From contig NZ_JACHMG010000001.1 in NCBI RefSeq assembly GCF_014204865.1, forward strand, positions 2,852,001 through 2,916,000: a DNA stretch of 64,000 nt, in the 5' to 3' direction. Position numbers and translations under genes: made by a program. Positions 44,854 to 55,205 of this stretch are shown here, in pieces. The DNA is from Amycolatopsis jiangsuensis. Lineage in GTDB: Bacteria; Actinomycetota; Actinomycetes; Mycobacteriales; Pseudonocardiaceae. The notes beneath the pieces were generated by a model, which worked only from the letters and a program-made list of their open reading frames with translations, made no database searches and was not told the DNA's origin. The first letter of the stretch is position 1. Each line of letters begins with the position of its first letter.

Positions 44854-45989
44854 CGGGGCTCCAGCCGGTAGATCCGGGCCGCGTTCTCGTGGCCCGCCAG
44901 CCGGACGAGCCGGATCGCGTCCACTTCGGACAGTTCGTCGGCGGCGAGCGCGGAGCGCAGGAAATCGGACAGGCCCTCGCGGAACAGGCCGGTGCCGAGG
45001 TGGTACAGCTCGGCGAGGCCGAACGCGTCGGTGGAGAACAGCAGCTTTCCGAACGGGATCAGTTCGAGCAGCTCGGCGAGCACAGCAGGCGCGCGGAGCC
45101 CGGCGTTGTGCGTGCTGAGGCCGACGTCGGCGAAGACGTGCTCGAAGACCTGCGCGAGGTAGGCGGCCCGGCGGTGGAACGGGTAGTTGTGCAGCAGCAG
45201 GATCGGCACGCCGCTGCCCCGGGTGGCCCGCAGCAGGCCGGTGAGCAGGAGCGGATCGCAGCGGTGCAGGTCGACGTCGGAATCGCCGTACCCGACGTGG
45301 AACTGCACGGGCAGGCCGCGGTCGATGCCCGCCCACACCAGGTGCCGGTGCAGGACCTCGTCGGCCAGCCGGACAGGTTCGCCGGACTCGACACGGGCGA
45401 GCCAGCGTCCGGCGGCGTCGGCGACCTCGGCGGGCGCCGGGCGTTCGCCGGACAGGCCGAGCCCGACCCGGTAGGCGGCAATGGATTTGACCCCCACCGC
45501 CCCGGCCGCACGACGCGTCAGCTCGGCGTCGAAGTCCGCCGCGAACCCGGCCGCGGTGGTCCCGGCGCGAACGACGTCCTCGGCCACCTGCTCCAGCCGC
45601 ACGACGTCGTGGGCACGTGCGTTCGACAGGTCCGCGAGCTCGGCCGTGGTGGTCACGGATCCGGGCTGGAAACCGCCGTCCAGGAGGAAGTCCGTGGTAC
45701 CGGTGGCGCGCAGGAAACGCCGGTTTACCTCGGTCACGCCCAGTTCGGCGCGACGCGCGAGGTAATCCGAAGCGGGCGCGTGCTTCGGCAGGTCGAGCAC
45801 GGGAGCGCAGCGGGCCCGCACGGCGAGACCGATGAGCGAATCGAACAGAGACACCCCGAGCGGCGAGACGACGTCAGCCTCGGTGAGCATCCGCTCGAAC
45901 CCACCGCGGTCGACGTCGTGGGCGACCACGCCGTGGCAGTGGTGATCGATCAACGGCGCATCGGCCACGAAGTCCAGCAGCGCGGTCAT
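44850..45989 (-). CDS. Amidohydrolase-2 family protein, FluG N-domain-like
   Basis: A 379-residue TIM-barrel amidohydrolase. The metal-binding start is LIDHHCHGVV (residues 14-23), then VQFHVGYGDSDVDLHR near 215, LLHNYPFHRRAAY near 255 and FSTDAFGLAELYH near 318. The fold and motifs match the domain fused to glutamine synthetase in FluG and nodulin-6 proteins. In actinomycetes, such genes accompany GlnA-like gamma-glutamylating enzymes in amine use; no such ligase is in the window. ATG 45989 is preceded by GAAGGGAGGGCAC. It forms an operon with the M20 hydrolase. Confidence 0.78.
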   Translation of the reverse strand: MTALLDFVADAPLIDHHCHGVVAHDVDRGGFERMLTEADVVSPLGVSLFDSLIGLAVRARCAPVLDLPKHAPASDYLARRAELGVTEVNRRFLRATGTTDFLLDGGFQPGSVTTTAELADLSNARAHDVVRLEQVAEDVVRAGTTAAGFAADFDAELTRRAAGAVGVKSIAAYRVGLGLSGERPAPAEVADAAGRWLARVESGEPVRLADEVLHRHLVWAGIDRGLPVQFHVGYGDSDVDLHRCDPLLLTGLLRATRGSGVPILLLHNYPFHRRAAYLAQVFEHVFADVGLSTHNAGLRAPAVLAELLELIPFGKLLFSTDAFGLAELYHLGTGLFREGLSDFLRSALAADELSEVDAIRLVRLAGHENAARIYRLEPR

Positions 45990-46460
45990 GTGCCCTCCCT
46001 TCGAGAGCTCCACCCCACCCTACGAGCGAACCTGCCTGGTTTGAGTGCAGAGACTGACTCGGTCTGCTGGTCAGCTTGCCGGACCGGCAGCGTGCGCGCC
46101 ATGGCCCCGGCAGGCGAAGTCCGACACGATGCGCCCCTTCGCCACGGGAACGAGGAAGTTTCCAGTGCAATTCAACGACACCACGATGAGCCCGCCTCCC
46201 TCCGAAGCGCGCTCTGCAGTGCGGCTGGCGCGAGCGGGCTGGCACGGGGCGGCCGCTCGCGGCCGAGTGAGCACGTCGGCCGCCCTCCGCACTGATGTCC
46301 ACTTCGGACAGCCAGCACGTCGGGGAAGCAGATTCGCCCCGAGTAAGCGACGGGCAGCCGAACTGTCCGTCGCTGCAACGGATCCGGTACGGGCGGCGGA
46401 TCTGGCCGTGCTGACCCGGGAGACCGTGCGCTTGGTCCCGCGCGCGAACCTCCGTGCCGG
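45990..46460. other. 471-base gap before the amidohydrolase operon
   Basis: No supported gene. The part next to 45989 should contain the operon promoter on the minus strand. A short palindrome, TGTCC-ACTTC-GGACA, is near 46298-46312. Open frames on both strands here lack ribosome sites and family similarity. Confidence 0.4.
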
Positions 46461-46823
46461 TCACTGTTCTTCCGAAGCCGCGCGCTGCCGTCGGTCGTAG
46501 GTCACGCGGGCGGCGTCGATTTCCGGCAGATGCGTGATGCTCCAGTCGAGCAGCGGCGCGGTGGCCTCGCGCAGGGTCCGGCCCATCGTGGTCAGCTCGT
46601 AGCTGACGTGCGGTGGCATGACGTTGCGGACCGTGCGCGTCAGGATTCCGTCGCGCTCGAGGTCGCGCAGCGTCACGGTGAGCATGCGCTGGCTGATGCC
46701 GTCGATGGCCCGTTTGAGCTCGGTGAAGCGCCGCGGGCCGTCCTTGAGCATGCGTACGACCAGCAGCGCCCACTTGTCCCCGACGATGCCGAGTACTTCG
46801 CGGGCTTCGCACGGGTCCTGCAT
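46461..46823 (-). CDS. HxlR-family regulator
   Basis: A 120-residue winged-helix regulator of the HxlR/DUF24 type, starting MQDPCEAREVLGIVGDKWAL. The Cys at residue 5 is the conserved sensing position found in redox- or aldehyde-responsive members. The recognition part reads RRFTELKRAIDGISQRMLTVTLRDLERDG. ATG 46823 follows CTGGAGGTAACC. It is divergent from an alpha/beta hydrolase gene; repeated TACCGA elements (about 46902-46918) in the gap may be its binding site. Confidence 0.82.
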   Translation of the reverse strand: MQDPCEAREVLGIVGDKWALLVVRMLKDGPRRFTELKRAIDGISQRMLTVTLRDLERDGILTRTVRNVMPPHVSYELTTMGRTLREATAPLLDWSITHLPEIDAARVTYDRRQRAASEEQ

Positions 46824-46941
46824 GGTTACCTCCAGAGAACCGGGGCACCGAAAAGTGCCGTATTGCCCGGTCCGGGTCGCGCGGTTCAGGATGTTTCCAG
46901 TTACCGAAGGGTACCGAGGAACGAGGAGGAACCGCAGCACC

Positions 46942-47652
46942 ATGGCTACCTTTCTGCTGGTACACGGCGCCTGGCACAGCGGGCGGAGCTGGGACCGGGT
47001 GGTCCCGCTGCTGGAAGCGGCCGGGCACCGGGTGTTCGCGCCGTCGCTGACCGGCTATGGCGACAAGGCGTCCCTGCTGAGCCCCGAAGTGGGGCTCGGC
47101 ACCCATGTCGGCGAGATCGCGGGCTTGATCGAGGACGAGCGTCTCGACGACGTCGTGCTCGTCGGGCACAGCTACGCCGGGATGGTCATCTCGGGTGTGT
47201 CCGGCCGGGTCCCGGAACGGATCGCGCGCCTGGTGTTCCTCGACGCGATGGTCCCCGAGGACGGCGAAACCGCGGTCGACGTCATTCCGGTCACGAAACA
47301 GCTGGTCGACGCCGCCGTCGACGGCTGGCGGGTTCCGCCGTTGCCGGAACAGCCGCCGCCGCTGGGCCTGTTCGGCGTGACCGACCCCGGCGACGTCGCC
47401 TGGTTGCGCTCGATGCTATCCGACCAGCCGGTGGGCTGCCTCGTGGAACCGGTCCGGCTGGACAACCCGGCCGCGCGCACGATCCCGCGCACGCACATCC
47501 ACTCCGTCGGCAACCGGCCGCCGGACATCACCCGCCGCCCCGTCCCCGCGAACGAACCGGTACGAGAGCTGCCGACCGGCCACGACAGCATGATCACCAT
47601 GCCCGCCGAACTCACCGAACTCCTGCTCGAGGCAGCCCAGCCGCCACGGTAA
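46942..47652 (+). CDS. Alpha/beta hydrolase (esterase-like)
   Basis: A 236-residue small hydrolase of the pyrethroid hydrolase/methylesterase-like group. FLLVHGAWHSGRSWD at residues 4-18 gives the oxyanion region; the nucleophile elbow is VLVGHSYAGMVISG near 73-86 (GHSYAG), and GHDSMITMPAEL near 212 supplies the His. The triad looks complete. ATG 46942 follows GAGGAGGAACCGCAGCACC. It is divergent from the HxlR gene, which probably controls it. The substrate is unknown. Confidence 0.82.
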   Translation: MATFLLVHGAWHSGRSWDRVVPLLEAAGHRVFAPSLTGYGDKASLLSPEVGLGTHVGEIAGLIEDERLDDVVLVGHSYAGMVISGVSGRVPERIARLVFLDAMVPEDGETAVDVIPVTKQLVDAAVDGWRVPPLPEQPPPLGLFGVTDPGDVAWLRSMLSDQPVGCLVEPVRLDNPAARTIPRTHIHSVGNRPPDITRRPVPANEPVRELPTGHDSMITMPAELTELLLEAAQPPR

Positions 47653-47744
47653 CCGGCCACACCGCCCCGGCGAGGCCATGTGGAGCCGGATGCCCGGGGC
47701 CGGCCGGATAACCGGGCACCTGGCCAGCGCCTTGCCGGCCGCTT

Positions 47745-48400
47745 ACGCAGGGCCGGTCCTGCACGGCCAGTCGCGCACTACCGTCCAGCGCGGCCGGTCC
47801 AGCGCAGCCGTCCAGCACGACCGTTCCCGCGCGACCGGTCCAGCGCGGCCGGTCCAGCGCGGCCGATCCTGCGCAGCCGTCCAGCACGACCGTTCCCGCG
47901 CGACCGGTCCAGCGCGGCCGATCCAGCGCGGCCGATCCTGCGCAGCCGTCCAGCACGACCGTCCCCGCGCGGCAGGTCCCAAACAGCCGTCCGGCTGTAG
48001 CCGGTCCTGCACAGCCGCTCCGGCACGATCGGTCCCGCACGATCGGTCCCGCACATTCGGTCCCGCACAATCGGTCCCGCGCAGCCCATCCCTACGGCCG
48101 GTCGGGCACGGCCGGTCGGGCGCAGCCGTCCGGCACAACCGTTCCGGCTCAGCCGGTCCCGCACAGCCGGTCCCGCACGACCGGCCCGGCACAGCCAATC
48201 CCACCCAGCTGATCCCCCACTGTCTGTTCCGTGCAGCCTGCCCGGCACGGCAAGTCCGGCACAGCCCGGTCGCGCGCTGCCGCTCCGGCGCGAGCAGTCC
48301 GACCAGCCGGTCCGACACGACCGTTTCCGCACAGCCCATCCCCACGGCCGTTCCGATCCCGACCGTCCGCAGCCCGTCCTCGGCCCGGCCGCTGCCGTTC
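47745..48400. repeat. GC-rich minisatellite built on a 15-base unit
   Basis: Imperfect tandem copies of a unit close to GCACGACCGGTCCCG fill this stretch. Near the left end there is a higher-order repeat of 69 bases: 47802-47870 and 47871-47939 differ at one position, and a partial third copy starts at 47940. The right half has diverged copies. Several frames stay open through it on both strands because the unit length is a multiple of three; I do not consider it coding. It lies between the hydrolase gene and the amidase gene, pointing away from each other's start, in a gene-free gap from 47653 to 48569. Confidence 0.75.
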
Positions 48401-48569
48401 AGCGGCCGGGCCACGCGGACGCGAGTCGCCGGCAGGTCACCGGGCAGCTGTCGCGGACCTCGCGGCCGACGGGTCGTACCGCGGCCCCGCACTGTCCGAC
48501 GGCCGCGCGGGTCGCGGCCAGGCAGGCAGCGCGGACGTGCATCGAACCGGTCACTCCCCTCGTGCGAGG

Positions 48570-49229
48570 TCAGCCCGTCAGGTGCCGGGCGACGCGGGAG
48601 CGTAGTTCGGGCAGTTTCGCGTACAGCCTGTCGCCGGGGCATTCGGTGTTGTAGTAGTCGCGGTGGCCCTTGATCTCCTCGGGCGGGATGCCGTATTGGC
48701 GGCACACATGCGCGACCAGCACCACCAGCGACTCCCACTGTGCTTCCGGCGGGTCCACCTCCGTGTAGGTGCCTTCGTTCTCGATGCCGATGGCGTTGTC
48801 GTTCTGGCCGGGGCAGTGTGCGGCGCGGACGATCTCCGTGCCGCTGCGCAACGCGTCCAGGCTGCCGTGCCGTCCCTCGAGGCGGTAGCCGCCGCGGGAA
48901 ACGGTGAAGTGCTGGCCGGCGTCGGACCAGCCGTTGTTGTCCATGTGGTCGGCCTGGTCGTCGCGCGCCACCTGGAACGCGTGCTCGAGCGAGTAGTCCG
49001 TGCTGTTGGGGCACGCGATGTGGTGGATGAGCACCCGGTCGGCCGGATGGCCGAGCGTGGTGAGCGGGTCCGCGGGCGGACGCGCACCCCACTCGGCGCA
49101 GCTGTAGATCCGCGGCTCCTCCGCCGCCATCGCCACCCCGGGCAGGACGAGCCCCGCCGCCGCGGCACCCAGACCGGCCACTCCGTGCAGAAACGTCCGC
49201 CGAGGCAGTTGCCCGATGTCGAAAGCCAT
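48570..49229 (-). CDS. Tat-exported PGRP/amidase-2 N-acetylmuramoyl-L-alanine amidase
   Basis: A 219-residue amidase. The signal peptide has the twin-arginine motif LPRRTFLHG (about residues 8-16) and a hydrophobic stretch to AMAAEE near 40. The PGRP domain follows: CAEWGARPPA, VLIHHIACPN (first zinc His), RAAHCPGQNDNAIGIENEG (second His region) and GHRDYYNTECPGD (third ligand, Cys). It cleaves the lactyl-Ala bond of peptidoglycan outside the membrane. No cell-wall-binding repeats are attached. ATG 49229 is the start that exposes the Tat signal. Confidence 0.85.
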   Translation of the reverse strand: MAFDIGQLPRRTFLHGVAGLGAAAAGLVLPGVAMAAEEPRIYSCAEWGARPPADPLTTLGHPADRVLIHHIACPNSTDYSLEHAFQVARDDQADHMDNNGWSDAGQHFTVSRGGYRLEGRHGSLDALRSGTEIVRAAHCPGQNDNAIGIENEGTYTEVDPPEAQWESLVVLVAHVCRQYGIPPEEIKGHRDYYNTECPGDRLYAKLPELRSRVARHLTG

Positions 49230-49292
49230 ACCCGCCACGGTGCCCACCGCACGTACACGATCCGTACAACCGCGATCCGTACACCCGGCCGG

Positions 49293-49862
49293 TCAGCCGC
49301 GCAGATCCACCTCCGCCTCGAACGGTTCGACCAGCGTCAGCACGCCGGCCGCACTCTTCGCGTGCGGCGCGTACTCCCCGCCGACGAGCCGGAAGACGGT
49401 GGCCGACTGCTGCTCCGGATCCACCAGCAGGTAGTACGGGATGAACGCCTCGGCGTAGAGCGCCTTCTTGAAGATCCGATCCTGCAGCCGCGTGGACGGC
49501 GACTCGATCTCGGCGACCAGGACGGCTTCCTTCTCGGTGAGGCTGACGCCTTCGAGTCCCGGTGCGTTGCTGACCACCAGGTCGGGGATCAGCAACCGAT
49601 TGTTGCGGTTCCCCAGCACGAGATTGGCGCCCGGTAGCACCTCCCAGCGTGGCGAGGCGCCGGAACTCAACTGGCCCCACAATCGTCCGACGAGCCGCTG
49701 GTGCTCGAGCCTGGCCAGCGGGCTCACGATGATGACCCCGTCCACGAGTTCGACCGTCCCGCGTGCAAGCTGCTCAGCGGGCAACTCGAAAACGTGGTCG
49801 ACGGTCCACCCTCCGGGCGGAGTGACCACCGTGAATTGAAAAGGCTCAGCAGGCGCTGCCAT
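49293..49862 (-). CDS. Uma2-family (DUF820) putative nuclease
   Basis: A 189-residue protein of the Uma2/DUF820 family, a PD-(D/E)XK-like restriction-endonuclease fold. The family landmarks are LVDGVIIVSPLARLEHQ, LLIPDLVVSNAPG (active-site Asp region) and VLVAEIESPSTRLQDRIFKK (Glu and Lys). Biological function of the family is largely unknown; copies are numerous in actinomycetes and cyanobacteria. The ATG lies 15 bases downstream of GGGAGGTGAC. It stands alone between the amidase gene and trpA. Confidence 0.82.
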   Translation of the reverse strand: MAAPAEPFQFTVVTPPGGWTVDHVFELPAEQLARGTVELVDGVIIVSPLARLEHQRLVGRLWGQLSSGASPRWEVLPGANLVLGNRNNRLLIPDLVVSNAPGLEGVSLTEKEAVLVAEIESPSTRLQDRIFKKALYAEAFIPYYLLVDPEQQSATVFRLVGGEYAPHAKSAAGVLTLVEPFEAEVDLRG

Positions 49863-50007
49863 CCCGTGTCACCTCCCCCCTCGCTCGGTCTTCGGTACCG
49901 CCTCCAGTCTGCCATGGTCGTTCGCTTCCCCTCGGTTCCTTCGCATACCGAAAGAGTACGAACGACCACCGACAGTTTCCGGAGCACGGAAAGCCCGGGC
50001 CGGAAAT

Positions 50008-50799
50008 TCAGGCGAGGGTGACCGCCTCGCGCACGCCGGTCGCCAGCTCGCCGGCCAGCCCGCGCACGCCTTCCGGGCCTTCGGCCGCGGCCGTGACCAG
50101 GGCCGAGCCCACGATGACCGCGTCCGCGAAGCCGGCCACCTGGGCGGCCTGCTCGCGGGAGCGGACGCCGAGGCCGACGCCGATCGGCAGCTCCGTGTGT
50201 GCCCGGGTGCGGCGGACGAGGTCCTCGGCATGCGTGCCGACCGCGTCACGGGCACCGGTGACGCCCATGACCGCGGTGGCGTAGACGAAGCCCGAGCAGG
50301 CGGCCGTGGTCTTCGCCAGCCGTTCCTCCGACGAGGACGGCGCGACCAGGAAAATCCGGTCCAGGCCGTGCGCAGCCGAGGCGGCGCTCCACTCGGCGGC
50401 CTCGTCCGGGATCAGGTCCGGGGTGATCATCCCCAGACCGCCCGCCGAGGCCAGGTCGCGGGCGAACGCGTCCACGCCGTAGCGGTGCACCGGGTTCCAG
50501 TAGGTCATCACCACGGCCCGGCCACCACGCGCGGACACCGACTCGACCACCTCGAACAGCTGCTTGAGCCGGAACCCGCTCGACAGCGCGGCCTCCGCGG
50601 CCGCCTGGATGGTCGGTCCGTCCATCACCGGATCGGAGTACGGCACGCCGACCTCGACCAGGTCCGCGCCGCCGTCCAGGGTTGCCGCCAGCAGGTCCTT
50701 CGACCCCGCCACGCTGGGGAATCCGGCGGGCAGGTACCCCACCAGCGCGGCCCGGTGCTCCGCCCGCGTGGCCGCGAACAGCTCGTCGAGGCCGCTCAC
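50008..50799 (-). CDS. trpA: Tryptophan synthase alpha chain
   Basis: A 263-residue TIM barrel that cleaves indole-3-glycerol phosphate to indole. The catalytic Glu is in [14 protein letters not shown] (about 43-56) and the catalytic Asp in VMDGPTIQ. The phosphate loop [12 protein letters not shown] is near 208. GTG 50799 overlaps the trpB stop (GTGA), so the two are coupled. It is the last gene of the trp operon here. Confidence 0.94.
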   Translation of the reverse strand: MSGLDELFAATRAEHRAALVGYLPAGFPSVAGSKDLLAATLDGGADLVEVGVPYSDPVMDGPTIQAAAEAALSSGFRLKQLFEVVESVSARGGRAVVMTYWNPVHRYGVDAFARDLASAGGLGMITPDLIPDEAAEWSAASAAHGLDRIFLVAPSSSEERLAKTTAACSGFVYATAVMGVTGARDAVGTHAEDLVRRTRAHTELPIGVGLGVRSREQAAQVAGFADAVIVGSALVTAAAEGPEGVRGLAGELATGVREAVTLA

Positions 50800-52007
50800 T
50801 TGTCCTCCCCGTCCACGAGCCCGAACCACTTCGCCGCGGTGTCCATGTCCTTGTCGCCCCGGCCGGACAGGTTGACCACGAGCAGACCGTCCGGCCCCAG
50901 CTCCTTGCCCAGCTCCACGGCACCGGCCAGCGCGTGCGCCGATTCGATGGCCGGGATGATGCCCTCGGTGCGCGAAAGCAGCCGGAAGGCGTCCATCGCC
51001 TCGGCATCGGTGACCGGACGGTATTCGGCGCGCCCGGTGTCCTTCAGCCACGCGTGCTCCGGGCCGACGCCCGGGTAGTCCAGCCCGGCCGAGATCGAGT
51101 GCGACTCCCGAGTCTGCCCGTCCTCGTCCTGCAGCAGGTACGACATCGCGCCGTGCAGGTTGCCCGGGCTGCCCTGGGTGAGCGTGGCGCCGTGGCGCGG
51201 ACCGTCGATGCCCTCGCCGCCCGGCTCCAGCCCGACCAGCCGCACGCCCGGATCGTCGTAGAAGCCGGAGAAAATGCCGATGGCGTTGGATCCGCCGCCG
51301 ACGCACGCGGCCACGACGTCCGGCAGCCTGCCCGCCTTCTCCAGGATCTGCTCGCGCGCCTCTTCGCCGATGACGTGGTGGAAGTTGCGCACCATCATCG
51401 GGAACGGCGACGGCCCGGCCGCGGTGCCGAACAGGTAGTGCGTGGTGTCGGCGTTGGTGACCCAGTCGCGCAGCGCCTCGTTGATCGCGTCCTTGAGCGT
51501 GCGCGAACCGGTCTTCACCGGCACGACCTCGGCGCCGAGCAGCTTCATCCGCGCCACGTTGAGCGCCTGCCGCTCGGTGTCGACCTCGCCCATGTAGACG
51601 ATGCAATCGAGGTCGAGCAGCGCGCACGCGGTGGCGGTGGCCACGCCGTGCTGGCCGGCGCCGGTCTCCGCGATCACCCGCTGCTTGCCCATGCGCTTGG
51701 TCAGCAGCGCCTGGCCGAGCACGTTGTTGATCTTGTGCGACCCGGTGTGGTTGAGGTCCTCGCGCTTGAGGAACACCCGCGCGCCGCCGGCGTGCTCCCC
51801 GAACCGCGCGGCCTCGGTGAGCAGCGACGGGCGGCCCGCGTAGTCGGTGAGCAGCCGGTGCAGTTCCGCGGCGAAATCCGGGTCGTGCCGGGCCTTCTCG
51901 TACTCCGCCGCGACCTCGTCGACGACGCCGATCAGCGCCTCGGGCATGAACCGGCCGCCGTACGGGCCGTAGTACCCGCGTTCGTCCGGATCGTGGCTGC
52001 CGGTCAC
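50796..52007 (-). CDS. trpB: Tryptophan synthase beta chain
   Basis: A 403-residue PLP enzyme making tryptophan from indole and serine. The PLP lysine lies in [14 protein letters not shown] (about 85-98) and the phosphate-binding loop in [12 protein letters not shown] (about 235-246). [13 protein letters not shown] and PYLRGGRF-type N-terminal equivalents ([11 protein letters not shown]) confirm the TrpB1 class. GTG 52007 overlaps the trpC stop by four bases. Confidence 0.95.
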   Translation of the reverse strand: MTGSHDPDERGYYGPYGGRFMPEALIGVVDEVAAEYEKARHDPDFAAELHRLLTDYAGRPSLLTEAARFGEHAGGARVFLKREDLNHTGSHKINNVLGQALLTKRMGKQRVIAETGAGQHGVATATACALLDLDCIVYMGEVDTERQALNVARMKLLGAEVVPVKTGSRTLKDAINEALRDWVTNADTTHYLFGTAAGPSPFPMMVRNFHHVIGEEAREQILEKAGRLPDVVAACVGGGSNAIGIFSGFYDDPGVRLVGLEPGGEGIDGPRHGATLTQGSPGNLHGAMSYLLQDEDGQTRESHSISAGLDYPGVGPEHAWLKDTGRAEYRPVTDAEAMDAFRLLSRTEGIIPAIESAHALAGAVELGKELGPDGLLVVNLSGRGDKDMDTAAKWFGLVDGEDK

Positions 52008-52813
52008 CGCGACGGCCTCGGGCAGGCCGGATGCGAACCGGCGGTGACCAGCTTGACCACCGCGCCCTTCGGGTCGCCCGAGGCGACCAGGCCCTCGCCG
52101 ACCAGCACGGCGTCCGCGCCGTGGCCCGCGTAGGACATCAGGTCGCCCGGGCCGCGCACGCCGGACTCGGCGACCTTGAACACATCCATCGGCAGGCCGG
52201 GCGCGAGGCGGGAGAACACGTCCCGGTCCACTTCGAGGGTGTGCAGGTTGCGGGCGTTCACGCCGATCACCTTCGCGCCGGCCTCCAGCGCGCGGTCGGC
52301 TTCCTCGGCGTTGTGGATCTCCACCAGCGCGGTCATGCCGAGCGATTCGACGCGGTCGAGCAGCGCGACGAGCGCGTTCTGCTCCAGCGCGGCCACGATC
52401 AGCAGGACCAGGTCCGCGCCGTGCAGCCGGGCCTCGTGCACCTGGTAGGGGCTGACCACGAAGTCCTTGCGCAGCACCGGGATGTCCACCGCGGCGCGCA
52501 CCGCGTCGAGGTCGGCCAGCGATCCGCCGAACCGGCGCTGCTCGGTGAGCACGCTGATCACCCGGGCGCCGGCGTCCTCGTAGTCCTTGGCCAGCGCCGC
52601 GGGGTCGGCGATCGGGGCCAGGTCGCCCTTGGACGGGCTGCGCCGCTTCACCTCGGCGATCACGCCGATCCCGGACTCGCGCAGCGCGGTCATCACGTCA
52701 CGCGCGGGCGTGGCCTTCGCCGACCGGGCCTTCAGCTCGTCGAAGGGCAGCACGGACTCCCGCTGCGCGAGGTCCTCCCGCACGCCGGCGACGATGTCTT
52801 CGAGCACGCTCAC
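52004..52813 (-). CDS. trpC: Indole-3-glycerol-phosphate synthase
   Basis: A 269-residue single-domain TrpC without a fused TrpF part. Visible sites are [14 protein letters not shown] (about 49-62), [17 protein letters not shown] (about 112-119), [14 protein letters not shown] and [15 protein letters not shown] 52813 gives the family start [15 protein letters not shown]. Separate trpD and trpF are not in the window; PriA, encoded at 58961-59692, is expected to supply the TrpF reaction. Confidence 0.94.
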   Translation of the reverse strand: MSVLEDIVAGVREDLAQRESVLPFDELKARSAKATPARDVMTALRESGIGVIAEVKRRSPSKGDLAPIADPAALAKDYEDAGARVISVLTEQRRFGGSLADLDAVRAAVDIPVLRKDFVVSPYQVHEARLHGADLVLLIVAALEQNALVALLDRVESLGMTALVEIHNAEEADRALEAGAKVIGVNARNLHTLEVDRDVFSRLAPGLPMDVFKVAESGVRGPGDLMSYAGHGADAVLVGEGLVASGDPKGAVVKLVTAGSHPACPRPSR

Positions 52814-52896
52814 CGGGTGCCCCCGCCCGCTGCCGAACTCGCTCGTCCATTCGCAAGGTCGCTCACAAAAACCTTCCCCTTCCCGCCGAAACGATG

Positions 52897-53559
52897 CTAA
52901 CCCCCGCTCGTTGGCCGATCCGTTCCGGGTTGCCCGGTGGGATCGGTCGGGTCGGTACCGCCGGAAAGCGCCTCCCACAGCTCGGTGTCCGGATCCCGGC
53001 GGGCCCGTTTCGCGCCGGGCGCGGAATACCGCGCGCCGAGCCGCCTCGCGGTGCCCGCCCACTTGATCGCTGCCAACCCGCCGAGGGCCACGAGAATTCC
53101 GCCGAGCACGGCGAGCCCGTGCCCGAGCAGGATCTCGGTGCCCGGCAGCCCGGGGGCGGACTCGAAGCTCAGCCTGGTCACGCCGCTCCAGATGCCCGCG
53201 ATCCCGGCCAGCACGAGCAACGCGCCGAGCACCCGCCGGATCCAGCCTCCGGTCGCGATGACCCCGGCGACGCCGGCCAGCGCGAGCAGGGCGAGCGGCA
53301 CGAGCGCGGTGGCCTGCTGCGCACCGTTTTCGGTGTAGCGCACGACTCCCCGGACCCCTTCGTCCCGGAACTCGGCGAACCACACCAGCCGCGACGCGCC
53401 CCACAGGGACAGCGCGCCGAGCAGGAGGAGCAGCAAGATAGTCCACAGTGGACGCTTCGCCGGACGTTCCGTGGCCGGCGCGGCACCGGCAGGCGGCTCG
53501 TGGCCCGGCGGGACGGATCCGGCAGGCGGGTGGTCTCCGGGCGCGGACGGTTCAGGCAT
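52897..53559 (-). CDS. Tryptophan biosynthesis-associated membrane protein
   Basis: A 220-residue membrane protein that lies between trpE and trpC in actinomycetes (TIGR02234, equivalent of Rv1610). After a Pro-rich N-terminus there are four hydrophobic helices (about 38-58, 83-103, 106-125, 141-162), then a charged tail. Role unknown; a part in Trp pathway membrane association or transport has been assumed from gene order. The ATG shares one base with the trpE stop (TGATG). An 83-base gap follows before trpC. Confidence 0.85.
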   Translation of the reverse strand: MPEPSAPGDHPPAGSVPPGHEPPAGAAPATERPAKRPLWTILLLLLLGALSLWGASRLVWFAEFRDEGVRGVVRYTENGAQQATALVPLALLALAGVAGVIATGGWIRRVLGALLVLAGIAGIWSGVTRLSFESAPGLPGTEILLGHGLAVLGGILVALGGLAAIKWAGTARRLGARYSAPGAKRARRDPDTELWEALSGGTDPTDPTGQPGTDRPTSGG

Positions 53560-55118
53560 CAGACACCGGCCGCGTCCTCGGCGGGATCCAGCCGGCCGGC
53601 GAGCGTCATCGTGCCGGCGGCGGCCACCGCGGACAGGACCGTGCGGGCCTTGTTCAGCGATTCGGTGTCCTCGTAGTCGGGCACCGAATCGGCCACCACG
53701 CCGCCGCCTGCCTGGACGTGGGCGACGCCGCCGCGCATCAACGCCGTCCGGATCGCGATCGCGGTGTCCGCGTCGCCGGCGAAGTCCAGGTATCCCACCA
53801 CTCCGCCGTACACCGCCCGGCGCACCGGCTCCAGCTCCTCGATCAGCTCCATCGCCCGCACCTTCGGCGCGCCGGTCAGGGTGCCCGCCGGGAAACACGC
53901 CGTGACCGCGTCGAACGCCGTGCGGCCCTCGGCCAGCTCGCCGGTCACCGTGGACACGATGTGCATCACGTGGCTGTAGCGCTCGATCTCGAAGAAGTCC
54001 ACCACGCGCACGCTGCCCGGCGTGCAGACCTTGCCCAGGTCGTTGCGGCCGAGGTCGACGAGCATCAGGTGCTCGGCGCGCTCCTTGTCGTCGGCCAGCA
54101 GGTCCTTGGCCAGCTGGGCGTCCTCCTCCGGATCCGCGCCGCGCCAGCGGGTACCGGCGATGGGATGGGTGGTCGCACGGCCGTCGCGCACCGTGACCAG
54201 CGACTCCGGGCTCGAGCCGACGATGTCGAAGCCCTCCAGCCGCAGCAGGTACATGTACGGGCTGGGGTTCGAGGTCCGCAGCACGCGGTAGACGTCCAGC
54301 GCGTCGGCGCCGGTTTCCATCTCGAACCGTTGCGAGGGCACCACCTGGAACGCTTCGCCGGCCTTGATCGCCTCCACCGCCCTGCCGATGGCGGCGTGGA
54401 AGTCGTCCTTGGTGCGGCGGCGGGCGAACTCCGGTGCCGGCCGGTCGAAGGTGGCGACCGTGGGCGGCGCGGGCACGCCCAGTTCCTCGGTCATCGCCGA
54501 CAGTCGGGCCAGCGCGTCGTCGTAGGCCGCGTCCACGCGTTCCGGCGAATCGTCCCAGTTGACCGCGTTCGCGATCAGCGTGACGGTGCCCTCGTGGTGG
54601 TCGAACGCCGCGAGGTCGGTGGCCAGCAACATGGTCAGCTCGGGGATGTCGAGGTCCCGCTCCGCCAGCTCGGGCAGCTTTTCCAGCCACCGCACGGAGT
54701 CGTAGCCGAGGTAGCCGACCATGCCGCCGGTCAGCGGCGGCAGGCCGGGCAGCGGCTCGCTGTGCAGCGCCTCGACGGTGGCGCGCAGCACCTGCAACGG
54801 GTCGCCCTCGGTGGGCAGGCCGACCGGCGGCGTGCCGGTCCACACCGCGCGCCCGTCGCGGACGGTGAGCGCGGCCGGGCTGCGGACGCCGACGAACGAC
54901 CAGCGCGACCACGACTTCCCGTTCTCCGCCGATTCGAAGAGGAACGTGCCCGGCCGGTCCGCGGCGAGCTTGCGGTACACACCGAGCGGTGTCTCGCCGT
55001 CGGCGAGCACCCGGCGCACCACGGGAATCACCCGGCGGCTTTCGGCGAGGGCGCGAAACTCCGCGCGAGACGGGAAGACCGGGCCGGGCCCGGCCGGGGT
55101 GGCTGCTGAGCTGACCAT
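53559..55118 (-). CDS. trpE: Anthranilate synthase component I
   Basis: A 519-residue chorismate-using enzyme. The tryptophan feedback site is visible as [18 protein letters not shown] (about 57-74). Active-site blocks: [59 protein letters not shown] and [18 protein letters not shown] 55118 is the first start consistent with the family. The gene begins the trp block and is divergent from a TetR gene, with no recognisable leader peptide or attenuator in the 87-base gap; the glutaminase subunit TrpG is not in the window. Confidence 0.94.
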   Translation of the reverse strand: MVSSAATPAGPGPVFPSRAEFRALAESRRVIPVVRRVLADGETPLGVYRKLAADRPGTFLFESAENGKSWSRWSFVGVRSPAALTVRDGRAVWTGTPPVGLPTEGDPLQVLRATVEALHSEPLPGLPPLTGGMVGYLGYDSVRWLEKLPELAERDLDIPELTMLLATDLAAFDHHEGTVTLIANAVNWDDSPERVDAAYDDALARLSAMTEELGVPAPPTVATFDRPAPEFARRRTKDDFHAAIGRAVEAIKAGEAFQVVPSQRFEMETGADALDVYRVLRTSNPSPYMYLLRLEGFDIVGSSPESLVTVRDGRATTHPIAGTRWRGADPEEDAQLAKDLLADDKERAEHLMLVDLGRNDLGKVCTPGSVRVVDFFEIERYSHVMHIVSTVTGELAEGRTAFDAVTACFPAGTLTGAPKVRAMELIEELEPVRRAVYGGVVGYLDFAGDADTAIAIRTALMRGGVAHVQAGGGVVADSVPDYEDTESLNKARTVLSAVAAAGTMTLAGRLDPAEDAAGV

Positions 55119-55165
55119 GGGTTCATTGTGCCGCCACGGTCCTCGCACCCGGCGCGCGGGCTCCC

Positions 55166-55185
55166 AATTCAGCCAATGTTGAATT
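55166..55185. promoter_or_regulatory. Inverted repeat AATTCA-N8-TGAATT
   Basis: A perfect 6-base inverted repeat with an 8-base centre lies between trpE and the divergent tetR gene, 21 bases before the TetR start, in an AT-rich patch. Likely the TetR operator; it could also affect trpE. Confidence 0.55.
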
Positions 55186-55205
55186 TGAAGCACGAACCGG
55201 TCAAG

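Noticed and set aside
46045..46500. Open frame in the gap before the amidohydrolase operon
   Set aside because: No ribosome site, odd composition, and an equally open frame on the other strand.
47745..48400. Possible CRISPR array
   Set aside because: The units are adjacent without spacers and vary in sequence; no cas gene is near.
47743..49680. 645-residue open frame on the minus strand
   Set aside because: It covers the minisatellite and then runs out of frame through the amidase gene; no start site and no family.
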